The notes: a model not told the origin generated them from the sequence alone. Positions 27,029 to 37,227 are shown, counted from the first letter of the stretch. The stretch is 64,000 nucleotides of DNA from an uncultured Pontibacter sp. (GCF_947492645.1 NZ_CANLMZ010000008.1:186001-250000), one strand, 5' to 3'. Numbers and translations are program-made.

Positions 27029-27533
27029 TTCTGCTACTGTTCTATATGATGTGCTAAAGATAAAAAGTCAAAACCTTAAACAGAAAGCCTTTAGCTGCCC
27101 CAATGAAAATAAGCAGGATTTTACAAGTGGAGGTGCTACAACTTTTCCACCGTTGGCGGGGTCAAAGCAATGGTCCAGAAAACCGCCTGCTGACAGCTAT
27201 TGGGAGAAAACCGGCTCAAACAGCATGCATCGGTCCTAATCCCGCATGCCCCACCCGTCTAAATCCCCTTTTCTTGCTACCCCCCTTTTTCCGCTCCACA
27301 GCAGTTGGAAAGAGGGTCATAAGGTGGCTTACTTAGGGACACCAGGTGTGGCCGCTTCTTCGGGGCACCTCACGCCCCCTGCCAGGGCAGCCAAAACACG
27401 AGCCACCCCGGTACAGCAAACAGCGGCTCCTGTGAGCAGGCAAACTGCCTGTAAACTAAAATGGCAATATGATACAAATGATTTACCGGCCAAACGACTT
27501 TAATTGTCGATAAAACCACAAACAAAAATAACA
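27029..27533. other. Divergent intergenic region of about 0.5 kb
   Basis: Separates AraC paralogue 2 from the NTF2-like gene. The frames present lack any domain or signal peptide and overlap each other. Promoters for both genes are expected here but I cannot place them. Confidence 0.45.
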
Positions 27534-27986
27534 ATGAAAAAAACAAGCTGCATTCTGCTTGGCCTTTTTCTATGCCTGACCGCCCTAACCGCCGGAAACA
27601 AGAAGAAGCCGAAGCCTACGCAGGAACTGGACTCCTTTCTCCAACAGTACGTTCAGGCAACCAACTCCCATGACTTTAACCAGGTACGGCGCCTGCTCAC
27701 ACCCGACGCAGTATACTGGTTCAACAAACAGGAAAGCAGGGGGCTGCAGGAAATACAGGCGAGCTTTGAGGTCTCTTGGTCCTACCTCCCCGATGAGATT
27801 TACAGCATTAAAAACATTACTTGGCTGTCTGTGGAAAAGAACAGCGCTACCTGTATTTACCGCTATTCCTACCAGGGGACCCATGCCGGCAAAGCTGTAG
27901 CAGGCGGGGGGCGGGGCACAAGCGTCCTTGTCAGGAAGGACGGAAACTGGCGCATCGCCCATGAGCACCTGTCCATTCCACAGTAA
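27534..27986 (+). CDS. Secreted NTF2/SnoaL-like protein
   Basis: A 150-residue protein with a signal peptide (MKKTSCILLGLFLCLTALTAG) when started at 27534; the longer frame from 27504 only adds a poor leader. The mature domain has the cone-like NTF2 pattern: an N-terminal helix with LDSFLQQYVQATNSHDFNQVRRLL, then strands with RGLQEIQASFE, and a closing GNWRIAHEHLSI typical of DUF4440/SnoaL-like proteins. Such folds bind small hydrophobic ligands or act as isomerases or hydrolases. It is the first of three rightward genes for secreted proteins. Confidence 0.8.
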   Translation: MKKTSCILLGLFLCLTALTAGNKKKPKPTQELDSFLQQYVQATNSHDFNQVRRLLTPDAVYWFNKQESRGLQEIQASFEVSWSYLPDEIYSIKNITWLSVEKNSATCIYRYSYQGTHAGKAVAGGGRGTSVLVRKDGNWRIAHEHLSIPQ

Positions 27987-28179
27987 GCCTGTCACCTGAA
28001 AGACAAACCTATGAGGCCAGGGGTGTCCTCTGGGACCCAGCCTTCTCTAGAGAATTAAGCAGCATGTTACAAGCCGCCCTGCATGGGAACTTCTACATTT
28101 GCTCCTGAAAGCAGGCAGGTGTAATACCTGCACCTGCCTGCTTTCAGTTCACATTTAGTTTCATTGAATCCGTAAAACT

Positions 28180-29382
28180 ATGAAGAAAACACTCCTACTC
28201 CTGTTGCTCGTGTGCCTGCTTGTGCACCCGTCCATGGCCATCCCTCGACAACCAGCCCAGGTCCCGGTCCTGACACTCAGCGGCTCGGGCTATGAACGCG
28301 GGCTGCAGCATGGGCATCAACTAAAAAAACAGATTGCCGAAGTCTACCGCAAATGGAAAGAGAGCATCCACAAGGACACAGGCAAAGACCCGGATACGGT
28401 AATTGCCGATTTCCTGAGTACCTCTAATTACCAGCAAGCTATCCAGCAATGGACGCCCGACCTGTGGCAGGAGGTGCAGGGCATGGCGGTAGGTTCTGGC
28501 CAGAAGATTGATGACGTGCTGGCGTTCCAGTTGATTGATGAGTACTGGGGCTATCTGGACCGCCTGGAAAACGGTTCTGTGGACAAGGACCATTGCAGCG
28601 CAGTCGGTGTGGCTGCCACCGCGTCTCACCCCACGTTCATTGCCCAGAACATCGACATTGACACCTACATGCACGGGTACCAGGTATTGCTGCACTTCGC
28701 CTCCATGGAAACGGGGGTAGAGCAATACATCATGACCTGCGCCGGTTTTATCGGGTTTGCGGGCATGAACAACAACGGCGTTGCCGTGGTCATCAACGCC
28801 CTGACTGATTTGAATAACTCCACCGACGGGTTGCCTGTTACCTTTGTCACACGGGGAATACTCCAGCAGCAATCCGCGCAGCAGGCCCTGGACTTTATCA
28901 AACGTGTCCCACACGCCACCGGTCAGAACTATCTAATCGGTACGGAAACTGAAGTAGTTAACTTTGAGGCATCGGCCAACCAGGTGGTGCCATTCTACCC
29001 TGTCGAGACCAAAAGCCTCGTTTACCACACGAACCATTCCTTGGCAAACCATGACGTAAAACCCTGGATGCAGGAATACCACCAGCGCATGCAGGCCGGC
29101 ACAAGTCCCAAGACAAATAGCCAGACCAGGTATGAAACCCTGGCACGGCGCCTGGGCGCAAGCAGCACGGAACTAACGTCAGAATTGGTCAAGGGTACGC
29201 TCCGCTCCAAGGACCATGAGCGCTTTCCGGTATGCGTGTCCTATGATCCGAAGGCGGTGGCCTTCACCTTCAGCTCTGTTCTTTTCACACTGGGCCGAAA
29301 TCCCTCGGTAGAAGTGACGTATGGCGCACCAGACCAAGCCTCGTACAAGGCGCACTCTTTTTACTTGATGCCCATCCCCTAG
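28180..29382 (+). CDS. C45-type autoproteolytic acyltransferase/peptidase, secreted
   Basis: A 400-residue protein with a signal peptide (residues 1-20). The GYERGLQHGHQLKKQI start is the alpha-helical lead typical of C45 (acyl-CoA:6-aminopenicillanic acid acyltransferase-like) proteins. Autocleavage is expected before Cys139 in DKDHCSAVGV, which would make that Cys the N-terminal nucleophile. FIAQNIDID and AGFIGFAGMNNNGVAV are the conserved strand and oxyanion regions of the Ntn-hydrolase fold. Relatives hydrolyse or transfer amide-linked acyl groups, and the physiological substrate is unknown. It sits between an NTF2-like gene and an alpha/beta hydrolase in an island with a SusCD importer. 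Confidence 0.88.
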   Translation: MKKTLLLLLLVCLLVHPSMAIPRQPAQVPVLTLSGSGYERGLQHGHQLKKQIAEVYRKWKESIHKDTGKDPDTVIADFLSTSNYQQAIQQWTPDLWQEVQGMAVGSGQKIDDVLAFQLIDEYWGYLDRLENGSVDKDHCSAVGVAATASHPTFIAQNIDIDTYMHGYQVLLHFASMETGVEQYIMTCAGFIGFAGMNNNGVAVVINALTDLNNSTDGLPVTFVTRGILQQQSAQQALDFIKRVPHATGQNYLIGTETEVVNFEASANQVVPFYPVETKSLVYHTNHSLANHDVKPWMQEYHQRMQAGTSPKTNSQTRYETLARRLGASSTELTSELVKGTLRSKDHERFPVCVSYDPKAVAFTFSSVLFTLGRNPSVEVTYGAPDQASYKAHSFYLMPIP

Positions 29383-29400
29383 CGTGCATTCAAAAGTAAA

Positions 29401-29454
29401 TCAGCACAACACCCTTCCGGATGCAGGCCTGCATCCGGAAGGGTGTTGTGCTGA
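29401..29454. repeat. Perfect 54-bp palindrome
   Basis: Two 27-bp arms with no spacer, 18 bp after the C45 gene stop and before the next rightward gene. There is no T tract, so it is not a textbook intrinsic terminator, although RNA from it would form a very stable hairpin. Confidence 0.9.
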
Positions 29455-29531
29455 AAAGGCCCTGCCCCATGGGCTGCGCGCGGTGTGGCGTTTTACTCAT
29501 TTGACGCTCCTCCAGTTTGAAAGCTATACCT

Positions 29532-29539
29532 TATCTTTG
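29532..29539 (+). promoter_or_regulatory. Candidate -7 promoter element
   Basis: TATCTTTG fits the Bacteroidota TAnnTTTG consensus and lies 22 bp before the hydrolase ATG at 29562. A TTTG sits at 29516-29519, closer than the usual spacing for a -33 element. Confidence 0.45.
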
Positions 29540-29561
29540 TTGTATTATCCAAAAAACGCGT

Positions 29562-30917
29562 ATGAAATTCATATACTTTAGTATGCTCTTTGCAATGAGC
29601 TTACTGGCTGCCGCTGCGCAGGAACTGCCGCGCCGCGTAACGTTAGGAATGCAGGCGACTCCCCTTCCTGATTCCCTGGCTCAGGCGCATCGACTCCGCC
29701 ACGGCCTGCTGGCTACCGCTCTGAAACCGGGCGCAACAGCAGACCGTATGGGCCTGCAAGTCGGAGATATACTTCTTGACGTCAATAAACAACCCGTACA
29801 ATCACCAGAGGTGTTGGAACAGCTGATAAAGCCGCTTACACCCGGGCAAGCCCTAAGCGTCACGCTGCTCCGAAACGGCAAAAGAAAAGTGCTCCGTGGA
29901 AAAGCCCTAGCCGCTCCACTTGCCTCCTCTCCCCATGCCAAAGTCACTTACGGACAAGTGCCTTTCCGGGAGGGGCTGCTGCGCACTGTCACTTACGTAC
30001 CCAAGGCGCCCGGCAGGCACCCGGCCATCCTCTTTATCCCCGGTTTCCCCTGCCGCTCTGTGGATGACTATGGCCATACGCCTTACAGCCAGCTGATTGA
30101 AGGCTGGAATGAACGGGGCTATGTGGTTATGCTGGTGGAAAAACCCGGACTGGGAGATAATCTGAACACACCGGATTGCCTGCAGATCGATCTTTATACC
30201 GAAATAGAAGCCTTTGAGCAGGGGCTGCTGCAGCTCAAGCGCCTTTCGGAAGTAGATCCCGAGCAGGTCTTTCTCTTCGGGCATTCCATGGGAGGGATCA
30301 TCGCCCCGGTGCTTAGCCAGAAGCATGCAATTAAAGGTGTCATGGTGTACGGCAGTCCCTATCGCCCCTGGTTTGAGTTTGCCATGGAGATGTTTCGCTT
30401 TCAAAGACCGGCCATGGGGGCAGACTATGTCGAGAACGAACAGACCATGCGCCTGCTGCACCGTGTGCTTTACCGGTACTTTGTGTTGGGCGAGCATCCG
30501 GATACCATTGCCGCCGCGGGCCCTGCCTATAAAAAAATACTGCATGAGGAGTTTCAGCACAAGGGTGGGGACTTTTTCTGGTCCCGCGATTACCGCTATT
30601 GGCAGCAGATAGATGAGCTTAACTTAACAAAGGCTTGGGCTGAGACCGAGGAGCATGTCCTCTCGATTTGGGGAGAGTATGATTTTCAGATCGTAAATGC
30701 AGCAGACCATGAACGCATTGCAGCGATCGTCAACCACTATCATCCGGGACATGCCACTTTTCTGGCGCTGCCCGGGACGAATCACTCCTTTATCCAAGTA
30801 CCCGGAATGGAAGAAGGAGTTATGCAGATGCAAAAGCGCGACTTGGAGTACAACCGCACCCACTTTAACACCAGGCTGATTACTGAGACGGATGCCTGGA
30901 TGAAAAGTGTACCGTAA
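29562..30917 (+). CDS. Secreted PDZ-alpha/beta hydrolase
   Basis: 451 residues; ATG 29562 (MKFIYFSMLFAMSLLAAAAQ) gives a signal peptide, whereas the frame's first ATG at 29517 does not. Residues ~48-115 form a PDZ domain (GLLATALKPGATADRMGLQVGDILLDV). The rest is an alpha/beta hydrolase: nucleophile elbow GHSMGG with Ser242, an Asp in GEYDFQIV, and a His in GTNHSF. The region between holds CRSVDDYG, a possible cap. PDZ-bearing hydrolases of this kind occur in Bacteroidota and may act on esters or peptides near the outer membrane. It is preceded by the palindrome and a promoter-like element, so it may be separately transcribed. Confidence 0.88.
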   Translation: MKFIYFSMLFAMSLLAAAAQELPRRVTLGMQATPLPDSLAQAHRLRHGLLATALKPGATADRMGLQVGDILLDVNKQPVQSPEVLEQLIKPLTPGQALSVTLLRNGKRKVLRGKALAAPLASSPHAKVTYGQVPFREGLLRTVTYVPKAPGRHPAILFIPGFPCRSVDDYGHTPYSQLIEGWNERGYVVMLVEKPGLGDNLNTPDCLQIDLYTEIEAFEQGLLQLKRLSEVDPEQVFLFGHSMGGIIAPVLSQKHAIKGVMVYGSPYRPWFEFAMEMFRFQRPAMGADYVENEQTMRLLHRVLYRYFVLGEHPDTIAAAGPAYKKILHEEFQHKGGDFFWSRDYRYWQQIDELNLTKAWAETEEHVLSIWGEYDFQIVNAADHERIAAIVNHYHPGHATFLALPGTNHSFIQVPGMEEGVMQMQKRDLEYNRTHFNTRLITETDAWMKSVP

Positions 30918-31938
30918 GTGCCTGATCCCCTTTCTTCCTGAGAAAAACCTTTCAGCATACCGTATTTCACCGACCCCCAAAACCAAATGAGCCTGTACCG
31001 GTGAGAAGATCGCCACCTGAAGAGCTTGAGGGAAGGGGGCAGCCTTGCCACCGCTATCTGGCATCCCTGGCGATATGTCGCTCCCCTGGGAAATTCAGCA
31101 ACAGGGAGCTCCTCCCTCCGGGCCCTTATGCCTTAAGCTGACTATTCTTCCCAATGCGCCTCCCAACAGCTTGGGTGCGAGCCACCGTCAAAGCGCTGCC
31201 GGAGCAGCCTGTAATACCAAATACAACTATACCATCGGCTTTGACGCTACCCTGATGGTAGATACTGTCATGGCGTCCCACTTCTCCTATAAGTATCCTG
31301 ATCATTCCCCTGCCGTATGACAGTCTGGCAATGTGCATTATACCTCATACTTTACATAACTACCCTATCCCCCGGCACAGGCAGGCGGAGTGGCGGACGC
31401 TCCAGATAGGCTGATTAACGCAAAGCGTTAACGGATACAGCACATTCACTAGAAACGCCTTACCTGTGCCCATCTCCCAGCTCAGCAACCCCGGTGTTCG
31501 CAACAACTACTGCTATCGTCAGCGCTGTCGATTACCCACGGGTGAAGGAGGCATTCTTTCACTCTACTTGGAAAGGACGGTGCCCTACAAGCAGTAGTGT
31601 TTCTCAGCTCAGCAGGCAGGAGTGTCCTAGTATTGGACTGTTACTGCCTGCTTCCCATCGAACCTATAAGGAAAGAGTTCCTAGAAGCGCCGGGCTGACA
31701 CATAACGAAGAACGGCCTTTTACATGCCCGAAAGGAAACCTACTGTCTCAAAACCACTCCCTGGTTCCTATTGGAATCTTATGAAAGACCATCCTCTGCT
31801 ATGCCGCGTCCAGCACGTCGGAAACAAAAAAAACGATGCAGGAACTCGCCTGCACCGTTTTCTGAGAATATTTGCAGCTGCAGCAGGCTTGCTTAAAAGC
31901 CAGGTACAGCAGCACGTAGAGGTCTATATGGCTTCTGG
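30918..31938. other. Non-coding stretch of about 1 kb
   Basis: Lies between convergent hydrolase and SusD genes. Several open frames of 60-146 codons exist, but none has domain signals and they run in both directions. The only clear element is the SusD-side terminator at 31824-31862. It may be a graveyard of deleted genes. Confidence 0.45.
31824..31862 (-). terminator. Terminator of the SusCD operon
   Basis: On the minus strand a 13-bp stem with one mismatch, a CGAGTT loop and a T8 tract. It lies 77 bp past the SusD stop. Confidence 0.8.
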
Positions 31939-33354
31939 TTAATAGCCGGGGTTCTGCTTTAGATTTGGATTTGCCTGTATATCCACCTGTGGTATCGGCA
32001 GGATCGTTCTGTTTGACCCATATGGCTGAAGGGTGTAAGCTTCACTGGCAGGTATGTCCTTTTTGTTTCGCAACAGGTCAAACATGCCATGTCCTTCGAA
32101 TGCAAGCTCGATTCTTCTTTCCAGCAGGATCGTATCGATCAGTTCTTCTTTGGAACTAAAATCAAGCATGGTGAATTCCGTAGCCTGCGCCCTTCTGCGA
32201 AGCTGGTTTAACAACTCAACTGCCTCCGGGTTTGGGGTAGCCGACTTTTTGGCCAGCGCCTCCGCCTTTGTCAGGATGACTTCCGGATAGCGGATTACCG
32301 GAATCCAGTTTGTTGCGTCTGTGTATTTCAGGGTCCAGGATTTCCCCAGTTTCGCTGTGGTTAAGGTTGATTTGCGCAGATCATTGTCCGAAAGCGTCGG
32401 AATCCTGTAATACGGACTAATTGAAATATCCCCCCGGTTATCAGGCGAGTAGTGCATGCCGATGGAACTGTTAGTATTCGGGTTGTCTGCCGCATTGTGC
32501 GCCACAGAGAAAATCGACTCTTCTGTCATGTAGCTTCTGAATGCAGTCAAGGGCACCGCATTCAGATCATAGCCTAAGGCTGTCACTTTATCCGCATAGG
32601 CGATCGCCTTATCATGATCTCCCTTGTACAGGTATAGGCGCATCAACAACGCGGTCGCTGCCCCCTTGGTGGCACGGGCCACATTTGAGAAATCCGCTCC
32701 GTGACTGGCAGGTAAATTGACCTCCCCGAACAGCAGGTCTTTCTCAATATCCTCGTACACCTTGGCTACCGTGCTCCTCGGCAACTGGGCTTCCGGAGAG
32801 AAGGCACTGGTGGCGTCAAAGGCTTTCAGGGCCACCGGTATTCCCATATGCGAGGCATCGCTTGTAAAGGTATAGGGCTGGGCAAACAGGTTTACCAAGT
32901 ACCAGTGGTTGAGCGCACGAATGAATTTCGCTTCCGCCTCGTACTGCTTAGCCAAAAGCTCTGTCGCTACCTTGGAGCGATTTGCTTCCAGGGCCTCTAA
33001 AAACAGGTTTGCCCCATAGATGGCGCTGTACCCTCCCGTCCAGGCAGCCGTTACGGTTCCGTCATTGGACAGGGTGTTAAAAAGCCCGATCCCTCCAAAG
33101 TAGCTGGCCGGATCCGTATCGCCCCCGCGGATATCGGCGTAAATCAGCGCGCGCCCCCCCAGGAAGGAGGGATGCTGGTTATTGTCATAGATACCGATGA
33201 CCGCTTTTTCTATCCGCTCGGGAGAAGAGAAGACAGCTTCAGGGGATAACGTCTCGACTGGTTCCTTCTCAATCACTCCGCAAGCTACTGTCGTCAGCGC
33301 CAGGGATCCAGACAATAAGGAAACAATTACATGATGCTTGATTTTTTTATTCAT
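31939..33354 (-). CDS. RagB/SusD-family outer-membrane lipoprotein
   Basis: A 471-residue surface lipoprotein with the lipobox TVAC after a short leader. It carries the SusD hallmarks: N-terminal YADIRGGD, TPR-like helices with EAKFIRALNHWYLVNLFAQPY, and the closing LPIPQVDIQANPNLKQNPGY motif. SusD proteins cap the partner TonB-dependent transporter and capture glycans or peptides. It starts 19 bp after the SusC gene on the same strand. No glycoside hydrolase is present in this window. The nearest hydrolases are an Ntn-amidase type and an alpha/beta hydrolase, so a peptide or amide substrate (RagAB-like) is more plausible than a polysaccharide. The substrate is inference. Confidence 0.93.
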   Translation of the reverse strand: MNKKIKHHVIVSLLSGSLALTTVACGVIEKEPVETLSPEAVFSSPERIEKAVIGIYDNNQHPSFLGGRALIYADIRGGDTDPASYFGGIGLFNTLSNDGTVTAAWTGGYSAIYGANLFLEALEANRSKVATELLAKQYEAEAKFIRALNHWYLVNLFAQPYTFTSDASHMGIPVALKAFDATSAFSPEAQLPRSTVAKVYEDIEKDLLFGEVNLPASHGADFSNVARATKGAATALLMRLYLYKGDHDKAIAYADKVTALGYDLNAVPLTAFRSYMTEESIFSVAHNAADNPNTNSSIGMHYSPDNRGDISISPYYRIPTLSDNDLRKSTLTTAKLGKSWTLKYTDATNWIPVIRYPEVILTKAEALAKKSATPNPEAVELLNQLRRRAQATEFTMLDFSSKEELIDTILLERRIELAFEGHGMFDLLRNKKDIPASEAYTLQPYGSNRTILPIPQVDIQANPNLKQNPGY

Positions 33355-33373
33355 GATAAATTGGCTAAAGAAA

Positions 33374-36300
33374 TTATAAACCTACACTCACACCCAATGT
33401 AAAACTGCGTGCCTGCGGTACCGACCGGTTGTCGACCCCATAGGCAATGTTCACGTCTCTGTTGGTGTTCACTTCCGGATCAGCACCTGTGTATTTGGTG
33501 AGCACAAATACGTTCTGCACCTGTCCGTACACCCTGAGGTTGCTCACCCCTACCCGGCTGAGCACACTTGACGGCACATTGTAGCCCAGGCTGATTTGAC
33601 GCAACCGCAGGAAATCGCCATCTTCGAGCCAGCGTGTGGAGGTGCGGGTTGAAATATTGTCCTGCAGGTACAGTTTCGGTACATCTGTTTTATCGCCCGG
33701 CTTTTGCCACCTGTCCTTGATTTCCGTCAGGTTGTTGTTCAGGTAGTTGGTCATTAGCCCCTGCCTGGTCTGGTTCAGGATTTTGTTCCCGCCGCTGTAC
33801 TGGAAGAACACCCCTAAATCGAACCCTTTGTAGGTTACTGTGTTATCAAAACCGCCAAACCATTTCGGATAGGGATTACCTACGTAAACCGCGTCACTTG
33901 CTGTTATGTCCGCTGTCTCCGTACCATCCATCAGGTAGTATTTCTGGGTTGCCGGGTCATATTGCTTTGTGGTGCCATCCTTGGCCAGGAACATCGAATT
34001 TCCGTTATCCGGGTTTACACCTGCCCATCGGATCAGTTTAAACTCTCCAATGGCCTGCCCTACGGCCGCCTCACTCGAACCGCTCACAACGGGCACATCA
34101 TTGTAGAGGCTGGTAATCTCATTCTTTATTTTGGAGAAGTTTAGATTGGATGTCCATACAAAGCCGTTTTTCTCAATGTTGGTCGTCGTTAGGGAAAGTT
34201 CGATCCCCTTGTTGTACATGGAGCCGATGTTGGTAGTGACAGAAGCACCCGGTATACCGGTTGTGCGCAGCACAGGGGCATCCAGTACCAGGTCCGTCAC
34301 ATCCGTATGGAAATAGTCGAAGGTGAAGCCCACCCTGTCCCGCAGAAGGGCCATGTCCATACCGATGTCCAATTTAGTGGAAGACTCCCATTTAAGGTTT
34401 GTGTTCCCCACCTGGGTCGGGCTCAAACCATTAAGGTCTGCGTACTGGCCACCGCCAAATAAGGTCCTGGAGGCAAAATCAGCAATATTGGAGTTCCCGA
34501 CAATACCGTAGCTGGCCCGTAACTTCAAATCGTCCAGGAATGCAAAGCGATCCATGAAGCTTTCCTCCGAAATTCTCCAGCCCACGGATCCGGCAGGAAA
34601 ATAGCCGCGTTTGTTATTCTGCCCAAACCCCGAGAAGGCATCGGCACGCATAGCGGCCTCGGCGTAGTATTTATTTCCGAAGTCATAGGACACACGGCCA
34701 AAATAAGAGTCAAAGCCATTGTGTGTGCGGCCCCCATCCGGGGCAAACTGGCCGACAAATGTTCCGGTGATAATGTCCCTGAAGAAAGGATCGGCAAAGT
34801 CACCGGCATAGGTGCCGATGTAGTGCTGGGCCACCTCCTGGTACTCGAAGCCTGCCGTGGCCGCCACATTGTGCCGGTCAGCCAGGAGCAAACTATAGCT
34901 GGCATAGTTTGACCAGTTCCACTGGTTACGGCGCAGATCATTTGTCTGCACCAAGCCATTGTACCTGTATTTCCAGCCCAGCCCCTGAATATTAGGATCA
35001 CTATACTGATCCTCAAAGTTATTTATATAGTCGATCCCGTACTTAGACGTCAGTTTAAGGTTCTTCACCGGCTCCACCTCTATATAGGCATTGCCTAGCA
35101 TGCGCTGCGAGATGTTTTGATTACGCTGCAGGTCCAGGGTACCCACCGGATGGTAAAACCTGTTTAAAAAGTACAGGTCAGAGCGGTTTGCTCCGTCTCC
35201 CAGGTAGCCTTGGTCATTTAAGTAATAGAAACCGTCCTTCCCGTAGACTGGGAGGTTAGGCGCCGCATTGTAACCCGAAAGCGTGATGCCTGCCAGGTAG
35301 CTGTTGGAAAGCACGCCATTGTTAATCGTTTTGGTAAAATTGGTGCTGATGCCTGCTCTTAACCATTCTTTAGGCGTAATGTCAAAATTCAGACGGGCGG
35401 ATCCACGCTGCAGGCTGTTTGCTTTCACAAAGCCGTCCTGATCGGTATAAGAGACAGACCCGTAATAGGTCGCCTTCTCACTGCCTCCTGACAAAGACAA
35501 TTGGTGGTTCTGCATGATGCCCTTTCGGAAGATCTCATCCAGCCAGTTTGTCCTGTCCGGGATTCCATCCTCGTTGACATCCACGTTCCCTGCTATGGCA
35601 CCTTTCCCGGCGTTTGCGGCCTTCTCATTGGTAATGGAAATAAATTCATCCCCGTTGAGCAAATCCGGCGTGTTTACCGCTTCATTGTAACCGGTATAGA
35701 AATCATAGGTTATTTTCGCCGTTCCGTTTTTCCCGCGCTTGGTGGAGACTAGCACTACCCCGTTGGCCGCACGGGAACCGTATAGCGCAGCAGCAGCGGC
35801 GTCTTTCAACACCTCGATGGACGCGATGTCATTCGGGTTTAAATCGGCCAAGGGATTATAACGCGTGCCGTTTCCGCCGTTAAAGGAGTTCAGGTTGCTT
35901 ACCTGCGCCATCGGCACACCGTCGATGACAAACAGCGGCTGTGAACTGTTGGAAATAGAGCCCACGCCCCGGATCCGAACGGTTACCCCATCTGCCACAA
36001 GGCCGGACGTGTTCGTGATCTGCACACCGGCGGCACGGCCCGACAGCGCCTGGTCAAAACTCTGCACCGGCTGGTTTTCAATCTTTGCCGCAGAAATACT
36101 CGTGATGGAGCCTGTCACATCCTTTACATCCTGCACACCGTACCCAACAACGACCACCTCCGAGAGTTGTTTGCTGTCCTCGGTCAGGCTGACATTGAGG
36201 GTATTTTTGCCAGCGGTATTTATTTCCTGGCTGATATAACCTAAAAAGGAAAAAACGACGGTTGCGTTCTCTCCAGGCATATCCAGGGAATAACTACCGT

Positions 36301-36472
36301 CAACACCTGTGAAGGTGCCTGTGCTGGTTCCCTTTACCACCACGTTCACACCGGGTAGTGCCTGTCCATTCTTGGCGTCAGTTACACGCCCCGACACCGT
36401 TCGGCTCTGTGCCCATGCCTGGCTGACAAGCACCAGGAGCAGGGCCATGTTCAATAGTACTGATTTTCTCAT
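33374..36472 (-). CDS. SusC/RagA-family TonB-linked outer-membrane transporter
   Basis: 1032 residues with a signal peptide (residues 1-21). Carboxypeptidase-regulatory-like domain at ~23-105 (VSGRVTDAKNGQALPGVNVV), then the TonB-box/plug region with LSEVVVVGYG, RGVGSISNSSQPLFVIDGVP and IASIEVLKDAAAAALYGSRAANGVV, then a large 22-strand barrel ending in TLGVSVGL. Length and motifs are complete for the family. It imports the ligand captured by the SusD partner using TonB energy. It leads the two-gene operon and is followed by SusD at 19 bp. No anti-sigma/ECF pair lies next to it; the AraC regulators of the island could control it. Confidence 0.94.
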   Translation of the reverse strand: MRKSVLLNMALLLVLVSQAWAQSRTVSGRVTDAKNGQALPGVNVVVKGTSTGTFTGVDGSYSLDMPGENATVVFSFLGYISQEINTAGKNTLNVSLTEDSKQLSEVVVVGYGVQDVKDVTGSITSISAAKIENQPVQSFDQALSGRAAGVQITNTSGLVADGVTVRIRGVGSISNSSQPLFVIDGVPMAQVSNLNSFNGGNGTRYNPLADLNPNDIASIEVLKDAAAAALYGSRAANGVVLVSTKRGKNGTAKITYDFYTGYNEAVNTPDLLNGDEFISITNEKAANAGKGAIAGNVDVNEDGIPDRTNWLDEIFRKGIMQNHQLSLSGGSEKATYYGSVSYTDQDGFVKANSLQRGSARLNFDITPKEWLRAGISTNFTKTINNGVLSNSYLAGITLSGYNAAPNLPVYGKDGFYYLNDQGYLGDGANRSDLYFLNRFYHPVGTLDLQRNQNISQRMLGNAYIEVEPVKNLKLTSKYGIDYINNFEDQYSDPNIQGLGWKYRYNGLVQTNDLRRNQWNWSNYASYSLLLADRHNVAATAGFEYQEVAQHYIGTYAGDFADPFFRDIITGTFVGQFAPDGGRTHNGFDSYFGRVSYDFGNKYYAEAAMRADAFSGFGQNNKRGYFPAGSVGWRISEESFMDRFAFLDDLKLRASYGIVGNSNIADFASRTLFGGGQYADLNGLSPTQVGNTNLKWESSTKLDIGMDMALLRDRVGFTFDYFHTDVTDLVLDAPVLRTTGIPGASVTTNIGSMYNKGIELSLTTTNIEKNGFVWTSNLNFSKIKNEITSLYNDVPVVSGSSEAAVGQAIGEFKLIRWAGVNPDNGNSMFLAKDGTTKQYDPATQKYYLMDGTETADITASDAVYVGNPYPKWFGGFDNTVTYKGFDLGVFFQYSGGNKILNQTRQGLMTNYLNNNLTEIKDRWQKPGDKTDVPKLYLQDNISTRTSTRWLEDGDFLRLRQISLGYNVPSSVLSRVGVSNLRVYGQVQNVFVLTKYTGADPEVNTNRDVNIAYGVDNRSVPQARSFTLGVSVGL

Positions 36473-37227
36473 AAAACTGGTTTAGATTAAATAGATAAAA
36501 GGTAATAGCACTCACACTACCAGCTGAGCTGATAGGACTTAAATACGATATGGCTTAGATACAACTTGCCCTAGGAATTGTACAGGCAAGCATGCAAAGG
36601 ATTATGACCGCTTGGGGAATAAAGGCAAATACCGCGGCAGTAAGACATAAGAGGTTCTTAAACAACATTCATTATCTAACCAATTCCTATTATCTATTAC
36701 ACACTTCGAGCAGCTTACTGCAGCGGTATTCACCCTATCCGGTATGTCCAGCGGTTCATATTCTATTCTCTTTCAAGCACATGAAACCTGTGGAAGCCTG
36801 TTGTTTACCTGTTGCAAATAAACAGCGCTTTCCTTACAGAGCGGTTGTACTATCCTGTCAATTGCAGCGCTGCTATCCTGGAAGGTTCCTGGCAATGGAG
36901 AGTCAGGTGGAAGACTTGCCAAAGACTGCGCTCCAGCTAAGCATACTTGGGCGCCAGACCACCTGGATTCTTCAGCAATACGATAACTTGAGGACCTGAT
37001 CGGAAAAGCCTTCGTTCACGGAGGGGAAGGGGTACTGTGCCACAGAATTGGCAACTACTCTATGTAAGGACACAAGGAGCCTTCCCTGCCAATTCAGACC
37101 ACTATTGAGGCTATGCCCGTCATGGCCCTTGGCATGGGAGGTGAAAATGCCCTCTTCGAAAGAACCCAGGACGCTGCCTTGGCTTACCTTGAGGCAAAAA
37201 GGCGCCCTCGCCTGTTGAGAACCAAAA
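36473..37227. other. Non-coding stretch of about 0.75 kb at the island's right end
   Basis: Lies upstream of the SusC gene and downstream of the truncated integrase. It should hold the SusCD promoter, but no TAnnTTTG element is clear. The missing C-terminal part of the integrase is not found here. Confidence 0.45.

Noticed and set aside
31494..31784. 96-codon ORF in the gap before SusD
   Set aside because: Residue pattern (many Ser, Pro, His, Arg) is typical of a chance frame; no signal or family.
36592..36999. 135-codon plus-strand ORF upstream of SusC
   Set aside because: No domain, mixed low-complexity composition, lies where the SusCD promoter should be.
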